A stretch of DNA of 64,000 bases from [Eubacterium] infirmum (GCA_900450455.1 UGGN01000001.1:1116001-1180000), one strand, 5' to 3'; shown: positions 1-9,765, counted from the first letter of the stretch. The notes: generated by a model from the sequence alone, not told the origin. Numbers and translations are program-made.

Positions 1-1
1 A

Positions 2-586
2 AGCTACGGAGCCGGTATAAGGATACTGAAGCAGGAACTTTGGGAGACTATAGTTTCCTTTATAATATCTCAGAATAACAATATTCCCCGAATCAAAGGA
101 TGTATAGAAAATCTGTCACGCGAGTTCGGTGAAAAAATAAATTTGAAATCTGCTTCTTGGCAAAGCGAAAATACCGAAAAGTTGACAAAGCTTGAGCCAT
201 ATACGATTCCGAGTGCAGAGAAACTGGCAAGCTTGACTCAGGATGATCTCGCGAGCATAAAGCTCGGATACAGATCGAGATATCTAATAGAGAGCGCAAA
301 GACCGTATGTGAAAATGGTCTACCTGTAAACTTTGAGGAACTAAGTAAACTTTGTGGGGTAGGACCTAAGGTTGCAAACTGTATAAGTCTGTTCGGTATG
401 AATGATACTGAAAGTTTTCCTATAGATGTATGGGTAAAGAGAGTTATGGCGAGGCTTTATGGCTTTGATGAAAATGATATTAAGGGGATGCAAAGTTTTG
501 CCGGTGAAAAGTTCGGTAAGCTTTCCGGATTTGCTCAGCAATATCTGTTCTATTACATCAGAAATTTGGATGAAAACAAGAAATAG
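2..586 (+). CDS. 8-oxoguanine DNA glycosylase-like protein, 5' end outside window
   Basis: C-terminal part (about 194 residues) of a helix-hairpin-helix base-excision glycosylase of the OGG1/AlkA superfamily. The frame is open from base 2, so the N-terminal domain lies before the window. The opening stretch ISQNNNIPRIKG is typical of bacterial OGG1-like proteins. The hairpin LCGVGPKVANCI carries the expected catalytic lysine (GPK) and is followed about 18 residues later by FPIDVW, whose aspartate is the second conserved catalytic residue. Predicted role: excision of 8-oxoguanine and strand cleavage by the lysine Schiff base. AlkA-like substrate specificity cannot be excluded without the N-terminus. 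It ends about 80 bases before the groESL promoter. Confidence 0.82.
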   Translation, partial: SYGAGIRILKQELWETIVSFIISQNNNIPRIKGCIENLSREFGEKINLKSASWQSENTEKLTKLEPYTIPSAEKLASLTQDDLASIKLGYRSRYLIESAKTVCENGLPVNFEELSKLCGVGPKVANCISLFGMNDTESFPIDVWVKRVMARLYGFDENDIKGMQSFAGEKFGKLSGFAQQYLFYYIRNLDENKK

Positions 587-668
587 AAATCTATTTTTAT
601 TAAAATATCACCATAAAAATTATAATGTAGTGCATTTGTGTACTTCAGCTGAAAATTCGAAAAAACCA

Positions 669-697
669 TTGACATTGTATGGGGAAAGTCATACAAT
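669..697 (+). promoter_or_regulatory. groESL promoter
   Basis: TTGACA (669-674), a 17-base spacer and TACAAT (692-697) form a near-consensus housekeeping sigma promoter immediately upstream of the CIRCE operator and groES. Confidence 0.75.
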
Positions 698-707
698 AAA
701 ATACGGG

Positions 708-734
708 TTAGCACTCTAGCACAACAAGTGCTAA
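708..734 (+). promoter_or_regulatory. CIRCE operator (HrcA binding site)
   Basis: TTAGCACTC, nine bases, then AAGTGCTAA. This is the CIRCE inverted repeat (TTAGCACTC-N9-GAGTGCTAA) with one mismatch in the right arm. It sits just downstream of the -10 box and 43 bases before the groES start, the classical place for HrcA repression of the chaperonin operon. The hrcA gene itself is not in the window. Confidence 0.9.
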
Positions 735-776
735 CAAATTTAAAGCGTTTAATTTTTATGAATATAGGAGGTAGTT

Positions 777-1055
777 ATGAGTGTAGGAATTAAGCCGCTT
801 GGCGCAAGAGTTTTAATCAAAAAGTTAGAGGCGGAAGAGAAGACCTCTGGTGGAATTATATTGACAAGCTCAGCAAAGGAAAAACCTCAGATGGCTGAGG
901 TTTTAGAGGTAGGTCCGGGTACTAAGGACGAAGCTATGGAGCTAAGAGTAGGAGATAAAGTTATATTTGCAAAGTATGCAGGTACAGATGTCAAATTCGA
1001 TGGAGAAGAGTACACACTTATGAACCAGTCGGATATTTTGGCAACAGTAAAATAG
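777..1055 (+). CDS. groES: co-chaperonin GroES (Hsp10)
   Basis: 92-residue single-ring co-chaperonin, normal length, that caps the GroEL folding chamber. Recognisable features are the N-terminal IKPLGARVLIKK strand, the mobile-loop region EEKTSGGIILTSSAKEKPQ with the hydrophobic GGIIL contact to GroEL, and the C-terminal beta strand ending DILATVK. A strong ribosome site (ATAGGAGGTAG) lies 6 bases before the ATG. First gene of the CIRCE-controlled groES-groEL operon; groEL follows after 35 bases. Confidence 0.98.
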   Translation: MSVGIKPLGARVLIKKLEAEEKTSGGIILTSSAKEKPQMAEVLEVGPGTKDEAMELRVGDKVIFAKYAGTDVKFDGEEYTLMNQSDILATVK

Positions 1056-1081
1056 TAAATTTATAAATAAGATATGGATAG

Positions 1082-2719
<1,638 letters not shown>

Positions 2720-2760
2720 TGTCAAGCATTTGAGTTGTATCTAATTAGTACAAATTGTAA

Positions 2761-2806
2761 GGGGCTGAGCTTAATGAATTATAAGTTCAGCTCTCTTTAT
2801 TTTTTG
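2761..2806 (+). terminator. groESL terminator
   Basis: GCTGAGCTTA pairs with TAAGTTCAGC across an 8-base loop, followed by CTCTCTTTATTTTTT. It lies 40 bases after the groEL stop. Confidence 0.8.
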
Positions 2807-2886
2807 AACTTTTCATCTAATTTTATGGTGCGTATTTTTATTTTAGAATCCTTGTTTTTATAGTTTTTTGATGATACGATATAAAC

Positions 2887-3570
2887 ATGAGTAGGGAAGC
2901 TGTTAAGACGATTTTGCTGCGTACATTGCCGATAATGACAGGCTATGTGGTTTTGGGGATAGGCTTTGGAATTATGCTCAATCAAGCCGGCTACGGTGTT
3001 GGATGGGCTATTTTGATGTGTATTTTTGTGTTTTCCGGAACCATGCAATAAGTCGGTGTTGGTCTAATGGCTAGCGGTGCTTCTATCTTGACTACTCTTG
3101 TAATGTCTCTTGCTATCAATGCAAGATATCTGTTCTATGGACTTTCTCTGATTGATAAGTATCGAGGAAGCGGATGGAAGAAGCCGTATTTAATCTTCGC
3201 TATAACGGACGAGACTTTTGCAATTCTATGTTCGAGCACGGTTCCGCATGGGATGAAGCCTCATAACTACTATTTTTCAGTATCTCTTTTGAATCACATT
3301 TATTGGATATTCGGATGTGCTGTAGGCACAATGATAAACACTGGATTTAAGCTTGAGCTTAAGGGTGTTGATTTTGCTTTGACGGCTCTGATTATCTCTA
3401 TATTTGTTGATCAGTGGAAGAGTTGTAAGCAGCATATCCCTGCGGTTTTGGGTGTAACAGTGACGATTGTATGTCTATGCGTTTTCGGTAGGGAGAATTT
3501 CCTTCTTCCTGCACTTCTTATTTTGGTTATGGCTTTGCTTGCGGGAAGGCGGTTGATAGATGAACATTGA
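2887..3570 (+). pseudogene. azlC: AzlC branched-chain amino acid exporter subunit, internal stop codon
   Basis: Large subunit of the AzlCD branched-chain amino acid efflux pair. The reading frame from the ATG at 2887 gives a typical AzlC N-terminus (MSREAVKTILLRTLPIMTGY, then GIGFGIMLNQAG) up to SGTMQ, then meets TAA at 3049-3051. The same frame continues with VGVGLMASGAS and conserved AzlC sequence through several membrane segments to 3570. Total length (about 227 codons) is normal for the family, so only one codon is wrong; a single T-to-A change from TAT (Tyr) would explain it. Either a recent nonsense mutation or a base-call error. The 3' end overlaps azlD by 11 bases, as in intact operons. 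No good ribosome site is visible before 2887. Confidence 0.85.
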
Positions 3571-3892
3571 TTTTTACTCGCTGGCACTCGTATCCGTCAT
3601 GGCTCTTTCGCTTCTATTTCTTAGAGCATTTCCGTTTTTGGCTCTCAGGGGTAAGGAGACACCTGTACTCATTGAGTATCTTGGCAAGTATCTGCCTTAT
3701 GCGATAATGGGGATGATGGTAGTTTACTGCCTCAAGGAGACGAGAATCATGGGGTCGTTTCACGGAATTCCGGAGTTGATTGCCATACTCGTGACTGTAG
3801 CAGTGCAGCTATGGAAGAAAAATAGTCTAATGGCTATAGTGCTTGGAACAGCTACTTATGTTATACTTGTAAATTATATATTCATTGGATAG
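3560..3892 (+). CDS. azlD: AzlD family branched-chain amino acid transport subunit
   Basis: 110-residue, very hydrophobic small subunit of the AzlCD exporter (export of leucine/valine-type amino acids and their analogues, with AzlC). Three to four membrane segments are visible, with the family's typical start ALVSVMALSLLFLRAFPFLA and the central KYLPYAIMGMMVVYCLK. It overlaps the end of azlC by 11 bases, implying translational coupling, so the stop codon in azlC may also affect its expression. Confidence 0.88.
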   Translation: MNIDFYSLALVSVMALSLLFLRAFPFLALRGKETPVLIEYLGKYLPYAIMGMMVVYCLKETRIMGSFHGIPELIAILVTVAVQLWKKNSLMAIVLGTATYVILVNYIFIG

Positions 3893-3914
3893 TTTTATTT
3901 TAGGTTAGGATATA

Positions 3915-4394
3915 ATGAAGAAACATGAAAAGACAAATGTGATGAGAATCCTCGATCAAAAGAAGATAGATTATGTAAGTCACAGTTATGATGGAACAGG
4001 AGCGGTAAGCGGTGTCGAGGTTGCCGAGGCGCTCGGTCAGAATCCCGACTTTGTTTTTAAGACTTTGGTGACGGAGGGTAAGAGCAGGGAGCATTACGTA
4101 TTTGTTATACCTGTGTCTGCCGAGCTCGACCTAAAGAAGGCTGCGCATGCGGTAGGTGAAAAGAGCATAGCGATGATTAAATCAAAGGAACTTCTGCCAC
4201 TGACCGGCTACGTTCACGGTGGATGTTCACCTATAGGAATGAAGAAATTTTTTAAAACGGTTATAGACGAAAGTTCACTATCATGCGACAGGATAGTTTT
4301 CAGTGCAGGTAAAATTGGGTATCAGGTCGAAATGAGTCTGGATGAGCTTTCCAAGGTAATCGCTTTTAGTACTGCAGATATAAGGGAATTTTAG
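3915..4394 (+). CDS. ybaK: YbaK/EbsC family Cys-tRNA(Pro) deacylase
   Basis: 159-residue trans-editing enzyme of the YbaK family, which hydrolyses Cys-tRNA(Pro) formed by mischarging prolyl-tRNA synthetase. Family landmarks are visible: the AEALGQNPDFVFKTLV segment with its conserved K-T-L-V strand, VIPVSAELDLKKAA, and GYVHGGCSPIGMKK, the conserved G-x-x-S-P-G/I-x-x-K loop. Length fits the family. It follows azlD after 22 bases and is followed one base later by the start of a small CXXC gene, so it may share a transcript with the redox module downstream. Confidence 0.92.
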   Translation: MKKHEKTNVMRILDQKKIDYVSHSYDGTGAVSGVEVAEALGQNPDFVFKTLVTEGKSREHYVFVIPVSAELDLKKAAHAVGEKSIAMIKSKELLPLTGYVHGGCSPIGMKKFFKTVIDESSLSCDRIVFSAGKIGYQVEMSLDELSKVIAFSTADIREF

Positions 4395-4395
4395 G

Positions 4396-4542
4396 ATGAA
4401 TAAGCATAAGAATTTAATCATAAGTACTTTGCTTGTATGCTGCTCCATAGCCATGATATATGTAGGAGTTATGCGTGATGAGCATCTTTCGGTTTTACAA
4501 AAGGCAGGACAGATATGTCTTGAGTGTATAGGTATTGGATAA
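4396..4542 (+). CDS. CD1871A-type small membrane protein with CXXC motif
   Basis: 48-residue ORF beginning 1 base after the ybaK stop and ending in a TAATG overlap with the next gene. It has one N-terminal membrane segment (NLIISTLLVCCSIAMIYVGV), a short VMRDEHLSVLQKAGQ linker and a C-terminal ICLECIGIG tail. That tail, with its CxxC, matches my memory of the small CD1871A family known from Clostridioides difficile and relatives, found next to 4Fe-4S and thioredoxin-like genes. The coupling to the downstream polyferredoxin gene supports a shared role in moving electrons across the membrane. The molecular function is unknown. Confidence 0.75.
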   Translation: MNKHKNLIISTLLVCCSIAMIYVGVMRDEHLSVLQKAGQICLECIGIG

Positions 4543-5468
4543 TGAAATTTTTTAGCAGGGCAAATTACTTTTCTAAAGGCAGAGTTGGAAGGTCGGAAAC
4601 CAAGAGAACTCTATTTCAATTTGTTTTTGCCGCTATGGCAAATCCACATTTTAAGGGATTTCTAGATGGGCAAATATATAAGGGGAACAGCAAGGCTGTG
4701 TGTGTTCCGGGGCTGAATTGTTATTCATGTCCCGGCGCTGCAGGGGCATGTCCTATTGGCTCACTTCAGGCGATTATAGGCTCGCCTAAATACACGGTTT
4801 CACTTTATGTGATGGGACTTTTGATGCTCTTTGGCACACTTTTGGGTAGACTTGTATGCGGGTTTTTATGTGTTTTTGGACTTATACAGGATTTGCTGTT
4901 TAAAATTCCAACACCTAAGTTTAAGTTGAGCAAATCAGTTGATTCCAAACTTCGCTATCTCAAGTACCTTGTTTTGATTGTCATGGTTATTGCATTGCCA
5001 ATGTTTCTAACTAATAAATTTGGCATGGCACCGCCATATTTCTGCAAATATCTTTGTCCTGCGGGAACAATTGAGGCTGCATTTCCACTTATTGCAAAGA
5101 ATCCGTTTTTGAGAGAAACCATAGGAAATATATTCTTTATAAAGCTATCTATACTTATTGTATTTATAATATCATCCATATTCATATATCGTCCGTTTTG
5201 CAAATACTTTTGCCCGCTTGGGGCAATTTACGGGCTGTTCAACAAGCTTGGCATATTCAGGCTCGAGTTTGAAGAATCAAAGTGCACAGACTGCGGTCTT
5301 TGTGAGAAGAGCTGTAAGATGGATATAGATGTGAGAAGCAATTTGAATTCAGCGGAGTGTATCAGATGTGGCGCCTGCATCAAAGCTTGTAACTACGGGG
5401 CACTTAATTCACTTGTAGGTAAGGCAACAAAGGTGGCTCAAAAAAATAAAAGTGAGAAAATGCACTAA
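4542..5468 (+). CDS. 4Fe-4S polyferredoxin membrane protein (NapH/YccM type)
   Basis: About 308 residues. Several membrane helices carry three cysteine clusters in the membrane half (CPGAAGACPIGS, CKYLCPAGTIEA, CKYFCPLGAIYG), each of the CxxxCP type found in NapH, NosR and YccM. Two classical 4Fe-4S motifs at the C-terminus (CTDCGLCEKSC and CIRCGACIKAC) indicate an 8Fe ferredoxin domain. Likely role: transfer of electrons from a cytoplasmic donor to an extracytoplasmic acceptor. The ATG at 4542 overlaps the stop of the preceding gene. A TlpA-like lipoprotein follows after 60 bases, which suggests that this protein replaces CcdA/DsbD as the thioredoxin reductant. That role is inferred from context. 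Confidence 0.85.
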   Translation: MKFFSRANYFSKGRVGRSETKRTLFQFVFAAMANPHFKGFLDGQIYKGNSKAVCVPGLNCYSCPGAAGACPIGSLQAIIGSPKYTVSLYVMGLLMLFGTLLGRLVCGFLCVFGLIQDLLFKIPTPKFKLSKSVDSKLRYLKYLVLIVMVIALPMFLTNKFGMAPPYFCKYLCPAGTIEAAFPLIAKNPFLRETIGNIFFIKLSILIVFIISSIFIYRPFCKYFCPLGAIYGLFNKLGIFRLEFEESKCTDCGLCEKSCKMDIDVRSNLNSAECIRCGACIKACNYGALNSLVGKATKVAQKNKSEKMH

Positions 5469-5528
5469 ATGGGGTAAAGATATAAAAAATAAGAAAGGGA
5501 GCAGCATATGCTGCGCTAAGGTATATTG

Positions 5529-6095
5529 ATGAATAAGAAAAAAATTCTAGTGCTTTTAGCAACACTGGTAGTTTCGACCGTTTTAGCAGCTTGTGGAAAC
5601 AGCGACGGTGGAAATAGCACAGAATCCAAAAACAGTAATGATGGCAGAAGTCAGGTATCAGAGCAGGGTGAACTGAAGAGTATACCCGAATTTTCAGCAA
5701 AAGATATAGACGGTAACAAGGTTGATAATAGTGTTTTCAAGGAAAACAAAGTAACTCTGGTAAATGTATGGGCAACTTGGTGTGGACCTTGTGTAAACGA
5801 GCTTCCCGAAATTCAGAAAGCTTATTCTGAACTCAAGGCTAAGGGTGTAGGAGTGGTTGGAATCGTTTCCGATGGTAATGATGCCAAGGACACTGCAAAG
5901 GAGCTAATTAAAGAAAATAATCTAACATACAAGATGATTATTCCGGACAACAATCTTGATAAGAACTTGATTTCAACTCTAAAAGGATTTCCAACAAGCT
6001 ACGTAGTTGATAGCGAAGGCAAGATACTCGGTATGAAGGTTGGTGGAATGAACGCAGAAGGTTTTAAGGAGTTTATAGAACAGTATATTAAATAA
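5529..6095 (+). CDS. TlpA/ResA-family thiol-disulfide oxidoreductase lipoprotein
   Basis: 188-residue lipoprotein: signal peptide with lipobox LAAC (Cys22), a low-complexity Ser/Asn/Gly linker, then a thioredoxin fold. The redox motif WATWCGPCVNELPE is intact, and the cis-Pro region GFPTSYVVD is present. It is predicted to sit on the outer face of the membrane and reduce extracytoplasmic disulfides or sulfoxide reductases. The ATG at 5529 is preferred over a TTG three bases earlier. It forms a unit with the CXXC miniprotein and the polyferredoxin, which probably supply its electrons. A lipoprotein MsrAB encoded near 25 kb is a plausible client. Confidence 0.92.
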   Translation: MNKKKILVLLATLVVSTVLAACGNSDGGNSTESKNSNDGRSQVSEQGELKSIPEFSAKDIDGNKVDNSVFKENKVTLVNVWATWCGPCVNELPEIQKAYSELKAKGVGVVGIVSDGNDAKDTAKELIKENNLTYKMIIPDNNLDKNLISTLKGFPTSYVVDSEGKILGMKVGGMNAEGFKEFIEQYIK

Positions 6096-6099
6096 AGAA

Positions 6100-6127
6100 A
6101 TGGAGCTATATTCACGTATAGCTCCAT
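6100..6127. terminator. hairpin between convergent genes
   Basis: ATGGAGCTATA pairs perfectly with TATAGCTCCAT across a 6-base loop. It lies between the convergent TlpA-like and symporter genes. The T-rich flank is on the minus-strand side, so it probably ends the minus-strand symporter transcript and perhaps both. Confidence 0.6.
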
Positions 6128-6141
6128 CGTGCTTATGAGGA

Positions 6142-7590
6142 TTAAATCTCTTTGACACCGCCGAGTTTCTCACCGTATATGTCTTTGAACTCGTTCATAT
6201 CTACATTTTCACCTGCCTCTCTTTTCTCCAAGGCAAGGCAAATCCTGCTATATGAGCGCTTGTTTATAGGGTGTCTTAGGAAGACCAGGCTCACTGCTAT
6301 GAATATCAGACCGGGGATAATGGTTGAGCAATAGCCTATCCATCGTACCGTTAGCTCGCTCTGCACCGCCAGATCGTCTTTGAAGTTTGCAAACTGAAGT
6401 ATCAGACCAAGGAACTGAGTTCCTATAGCGCTTGCAAGTGATTCTGAGAGTGCTTGTGTTGAGATGACCTGACCGGAGTGGTGGCTTCCTGAAGCAAGTG
6501 CCTCAGCCTCGCAGACATCGTAGAGCATGGAAGGCATAAGCTGCCAGTAACAGATATTTGCAAGGGTATAGAACACGCACATGAGGCAACAGGCGGAAAA
6601 GGTTCTTATGTCTAAAATTCCCATGATGATAAGAAGCACGCCTGAGGTAAATATTCCTATTCTGAAGACTTTTGTCTTATCGCTTTTAGCAGACAGCTTC
6701 GATATAAAAGGTGCAATCAGCGCACCGGAAACCGCAATTACAACTAGTGCAAGCGATGATTTTGTAGCACTCAGACCAAGTCTATAATTGAAGTTATAGA
6801 CTATGGCAGAACAGAAGAAAATATCTGCGATAAGATAGAGCATGCTGGCCGATACTATGAACTTCGCAGGCTTCAGTTTTATGATTTCAAGGTATTCCCT
6901 GAACATGTCAGCAATTTTCCTCATCGTGAAAATCTTTTCACGATGAGGATTTTTCTTAAAAGTAGGCTTATCGCTTATTTTGATGCTAAATGCACAGTAG
7001 AGAAGTGCAAGGCAGCAGAGCACCCCTATCAAGCTTCCTACGGCTGACCATGCGTGAGTCTTGCTTAGACCTAAATCCATAAAGGAAGAGACCAGAAATA
7101 ACGGCATAATCATACCGATGACCATACCGAACTGATTTCCGACATAGGCGAAAGAACGAAGCTCGGTTCTCTCGTCATAGTCGTCAGTAAGCTCAGAACC
7201 CCAAGCAATATATGGAACGAAGAACATCGAAAAAGCTTGCCAGCATAGAAGAGTCATTATCATGTAGTAGATGAACTTCGCATGAGTACTGAAATCAAAT
7301 GCAGTAAATAACAGCGAAACCGTAACAGCGAGCGGAATTGCTGCTATAATAAGAAAAGGTTTACGTTTTCCATATTTAGTATCTATATTATCGGATACAA
7401 AGCCGGTAATAGGACCGCAAAATGACTCCCATATAGGTCCGGCGGCTGCGATGGTACCGGCAAAGGCCGGCTCTATGCCTGCTACTGATGTCAGGAAAAA
7501 CAATAGATAGGTGCCTATTAAAGTGTAAATCGCATGGTCTGCGGCACCGCCGATTCCATATGAGAATTTGGTATGGAATCCAAGTTTCAT
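6142..7590 (-). CDS. GPH-type sodium/cation:sugar symporter (MFS superfamily)
   Basis: 482-residue polytopic protein with about 12 membrane helices. The start HTKFSYGIGGAADHAIYTLI, the loop GFVSDNIDTKYGKRKPFLII (conserved D-x-x-x-T-x-x-G-K-R-R/K-P of the GPH/MelB family) and the length identify a glycoside-pentoside-hexuronide:cation symporter. The sugar cannot be told from sequence. A clear AGGAGG lies 8 bases before the ATG. It is monocistronic, convergent with the TlpA-like gene and divergent from cca, with no glycoside hydrolase beside it. Confidence 0.88.
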   Translation of the reverse strand: MKLGFHTKFSYGIGGAADHAIYTLIGTYLLFFLTSVAGIEPAFAGTIAAAGPIWESFCGPITGFVSDNIDTKYGKRKPFLIIAAIPLAVTVSLLFTAFDFSTHAKFIYYMIMTLLCWQAFSMFFVPYIAWGSELTDDYDERTELRSFAYVGNQFGMVIGMIMPLFLVSSFMDLGLSKTHAWSAVGSLIGVLCCLALLYCAFSIKISDKPTFKKNPHREKIFTMRKIADMFREYLEIIKLKPAKFIVSASMLYLIADIFFCSAIVYNFNYRLGLSATKSSLALVVIAVSGALIAPFISKLSAKSDKTKVFRIGIFTSGVLLIIMGILDIRTFSACCLMCVFYTLANICYWQLMPSMLYDVCEAEALASGSHHSGQVISTQALSESLASAIGTQFLGLILQFANFKDDLAVQSELTVRWIGYCSTIIPGLIFIAVSLVFLRHPINKRSYSRICLALEKREAGENVDMNEFKDIYGEKLGGVKEI

Positions 7591-7655
7591 TTTAACACCT
7601 CCTAAAGCGTTATGGTAAAATTATAACATCTTCTTTGTGCTTTATCAAAGAAGCC

Positions 7656-7698
7656 CTAAAGCAAGAGCAAAACCACTCTAAAGCAAGAGCAAAACCAC
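7656..7698. repeat. 21-bp tandem direct repeat, 22-bp period
   Basis: The 21-base unit CTAAAGCAAGAGCAAAACCAC occurs at 7656-7676 and again at 7678-7698, in the divergent region between the symporter and cca. Function unknown; it could be a slippage product or a regulator site. Confidence 0.8.
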
Positions 7699-7732
7699 GA
7701 GAAATATTAGTTATTATACAAAGGAATCCAAG

Positions 7733-9106
7733 ATGAAAGATAACTATAAAAAAAATAACTATATAGATATTGGAGAAAGGATATCAAAGCAAGCCATCAT
7801 TACCATGGAGATGCTTGAGGGCTCCGGCTACGAGGCTTATCTTGTTGGCGGCAGCCTTAGAGATATACTAATGGGTAGGGAAGTTCATGATTTTGATGTG
7901 ACAAGCTCTGCTAAGCCTCAAGAGGTCATGGGTGTATTTGCAGATTTTAAGGTGATACCGACCGGGCTTAAACACGGGACCGTTACTGTTTTGATAGAGG
8001 GTGAGCCCATAGAGATAACGACATTTCGGAGTGAGTCAGGATACTCGGACGGGAGACATCCTGACAGCGTGAACTTTGCCGGAAGCGTAATAGAAGATCT
8101 GGGACGCAGGGACTTTACTGTGAATGCCATGGCTTATAGGATAAATGGGCAACTTGTAGATTTATTTGGAGGACAAGAAGATATAGCAAATAAGCTCGTT
8201 CGAACTGTAGGTGAGGCGAGCGAGAGATTTTCCGAGGATGGACTTAGAATTCTCAGGGCGATAAGGTTTGCTGCGGTATTTGGTTTTGATGTGGCGGCTG
8301 AGACGAGAAGAGCTATACACGAGCTTGGCTACATGATAGAAAAGGTGAGCGAGGAGCGTATAGCATCCGAGTTTAACAAGATACTGCTTTCGAATAAACC
8401 CGGCAAATATCTAAGGGAATATAAGGACATTCTATGTATTTTTATACCCGAGTTAAAGGCTTGTATAGGTTTCAATCAAAGAAATCATCATCACGTGTAT
8501 GATGTATTTGAGCACACTATAAGAGTTGTAGACAACACTCAGGCAAGGCTGAATCTCAGGCTTGCAGCTTTGTTTCACGATATATCAAAACCGCTTTGCT
8601 TTGAACTTGGAAGCGACGATGAGGGACATTTCTACGGGCATGCGAGCAAAAGCGCTGAAATGGCTGAGGAAATACTGAAACGCCTCAAATACGACAGTGT
8701 GACAATTTCGCAGGTATGCATACTCATAAAATACCACGACCATCAGATAGAAAATAGTGATCGCATAATCAAAAGAATGCTGCAAAGATTAGGTGAGGAA
8801 GCATTCTTTGCGCTTTTGGATATAAAGAGGGCGGATAACTTCGGGCAGTCAGAAAAATTTAGATACAGGCAAGAGATTTTGCAGGAGATTGAAGATAGTG
8901 CAAGGAAGATAATTGCCGAGAAAGCATGCTTTTCACTAAAGGATATGGTACTTAAGGGAAATGATTTGATAGATTTAGGTGTTTCTCAAGGGCCGGAGGT
9001 AGGCAGAATACTTGAGATGCTTTTAGACAAGGTTATTTCCGGTGAGATTAAAAACGATAGACAGGAACTTATTACTTACCTAAAAAAGTCAGGCGTGTTA
9101 GAGTAA
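7733..9106 (+). CDS. cca: CCA-adding tRNA nucleotidyltransferase with HD domain
   Basis: 457-residue class II nucleotidyltransferase that builds or repairs the 3' CCA end of tRNAs. Visible parts: the nucleotidyltransferase core GSLRDILMGREVHDFDVTS with the metal-binding D-x-D, the motif GRRDFTVNAMAYRI, the template-type motif RFSEDGLRILRAIRFAA, and a later HD-type domain (LAALFHDISKP). Length agrees with Firmicute Cca proteins carrying an HD domain. It stands alone, followed by a long intergenic region with a hairpin. Confidence 0.95.
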   Translation: MKDNYKKNNYIDIGERISKQAIITMEMLEGSGYEAYLVGGSLRDILMGREVHDFDVTSSAKPQEVMGVFADFKVIPTGLKHGTVTVLIEGEPIEITTFRSESGYSDGRHPDSVNFAGSVIEDLGRRDFTVNAMAYRINGQLVDLFGGQEDIANKLVRTVGEASERFSEDGLRILRAIRFAAVFGFDVAAETRRAIHELGYMIEKVSEERIASEFNKILLSNKPGKYLREYKDILCIFIPELKACIGFNQRNHHHVYDVFEHTIRVVDNTQARLNLRLAALFHDISKPLCFELGSDDEGHFYGHASKSAEMAEEILKRLKYDSVTISQVCILIKYHDHQIENSDRIIKRMLQRLGEEAFFALLDIKRADNFGQSEKFRYRQEILQEIEDSARKIIAEKACFSLKDMVLKGNDLIDLGVSQGPEVGRILEMLLDKVISGEIKNDRQELITYLKKSGVLE

Positions 9107-9152
9107 AAGACTTACAGGGAAGTCGCCGCATAACGTCGGATATCAAAAAAGT

Positions 9153-9183
9153 AAAGTACCACATTACAGGTATGTGGCACTTT
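9153..9183 (+). terminator. hairpin downstream of cca
   Basis: AAAGTACCACAT pairs with ATGTGGCACTTT across a 7-base loop, with one A-C mismatch. It is not followed by a strong T-run, so the terminator call is tentative. Confidence 0.5.
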
Positions 9184-9333
9184 GTATGACTTATATTATT
9201 TATTAAGGAGTGTACTCGTCACTTAGACTTGAAACATTCTATAAATAGTATACAATATTATAAGCATTAGTAAAACGCAAGATTATTATATTTTTGATGA
9301 GCAAAACTAATTATTGATCAAGCAGGAGGAAAA

Positions 9334-9627
9334 ATGATAACAGGAAAGCAGAGAAGCAAGCTAAAGTCCATAGCAAACGGGCTTAGTGCAGTATTCAGCA
9401 TAGGGAAGAGCGGAATTACCGAGAATGTAATCAAGGCGATAGACGATTATCTTGATGCAAACGAGATAATAAAGGTATCAATTCAGGAGGGTGCTGAGCT
9501 TGAACCTAAGCTTGTATGCAACGAGCTGGCAGAGAAGCTTAACGCAGAATTCGTACAGGCAATAGGGAGAAAATTCGTCCTATATAGAAGAGCAAAGTCA
9601 AAAGACAAGAGGAAAATTGTTCTTTAG
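9334..9627 (+). CDS. yhbY: YhbY/CRM-domain RNA-binding protein
   Basis: 97-residue single CRM (YhbY) domain, an RNA-binding fold associated with 50S ribosome precursors. The start MITGKQRSKLKSIANGL is a family hallmark, as is the IGKSGITENVIKAIDD segment with its GxxG-like loop, and the C-terminal GRKFVLYRRA strand. AGGAGG precedes the ATG by 6 bases. It is a free-standing gene between cca and the dlt operon. Confidence 0.95.
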   Translation: MITGKQRSKLKSIANGLSAVFSIGKSGITENVIKAIDDYLDANEIIKVSIQEGAELEPKLVCNELAEKLNAEFVQAIGRKFVLYRRAKSKDKRKIVL

Positions 9628-9647
9628 GTAAAAAATCTTAAGATATT

Positions 9648-9677
9648 TTTAACATAGTTTTAACATAGTTTTAAACA
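9648..9677 (+). promoter_or_regulatory. three 11-bp-spaced direct repeats upstream of dlt (OmpR/PhoP-type box)
   Basis: TTTAACA at 9648-9654, TTTAACA at 9659-9665 and TTTAAACA at 9670-9677 repeat with an exact 11-base period. They lie 36 bases before a TATACT -10-like box (9713-9718) that lacks a good -35 box, and about 90 bases before dltA. This layout is typical of activator sites for OmpR-family response regulators, for example PhoP of Bacillus. The regulator is not in the window. Confidence 0.6.
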
Positions 9678-9765
9678 TTGATGACAAGCGTTTTTTCGAG
9701 GTTTTTATATGATATACTATGATTGACATATAGAGTGAAAGAATCATAAAATATTTGGAGAAAAT

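Noticed and set aside
3049-3051. TAA in azlC as a recoded codon
   Set aside because: TAA is not a selenocysteine or pyrrolysine codon, no recoding structure is evident, and other genes here end normally with TAA.
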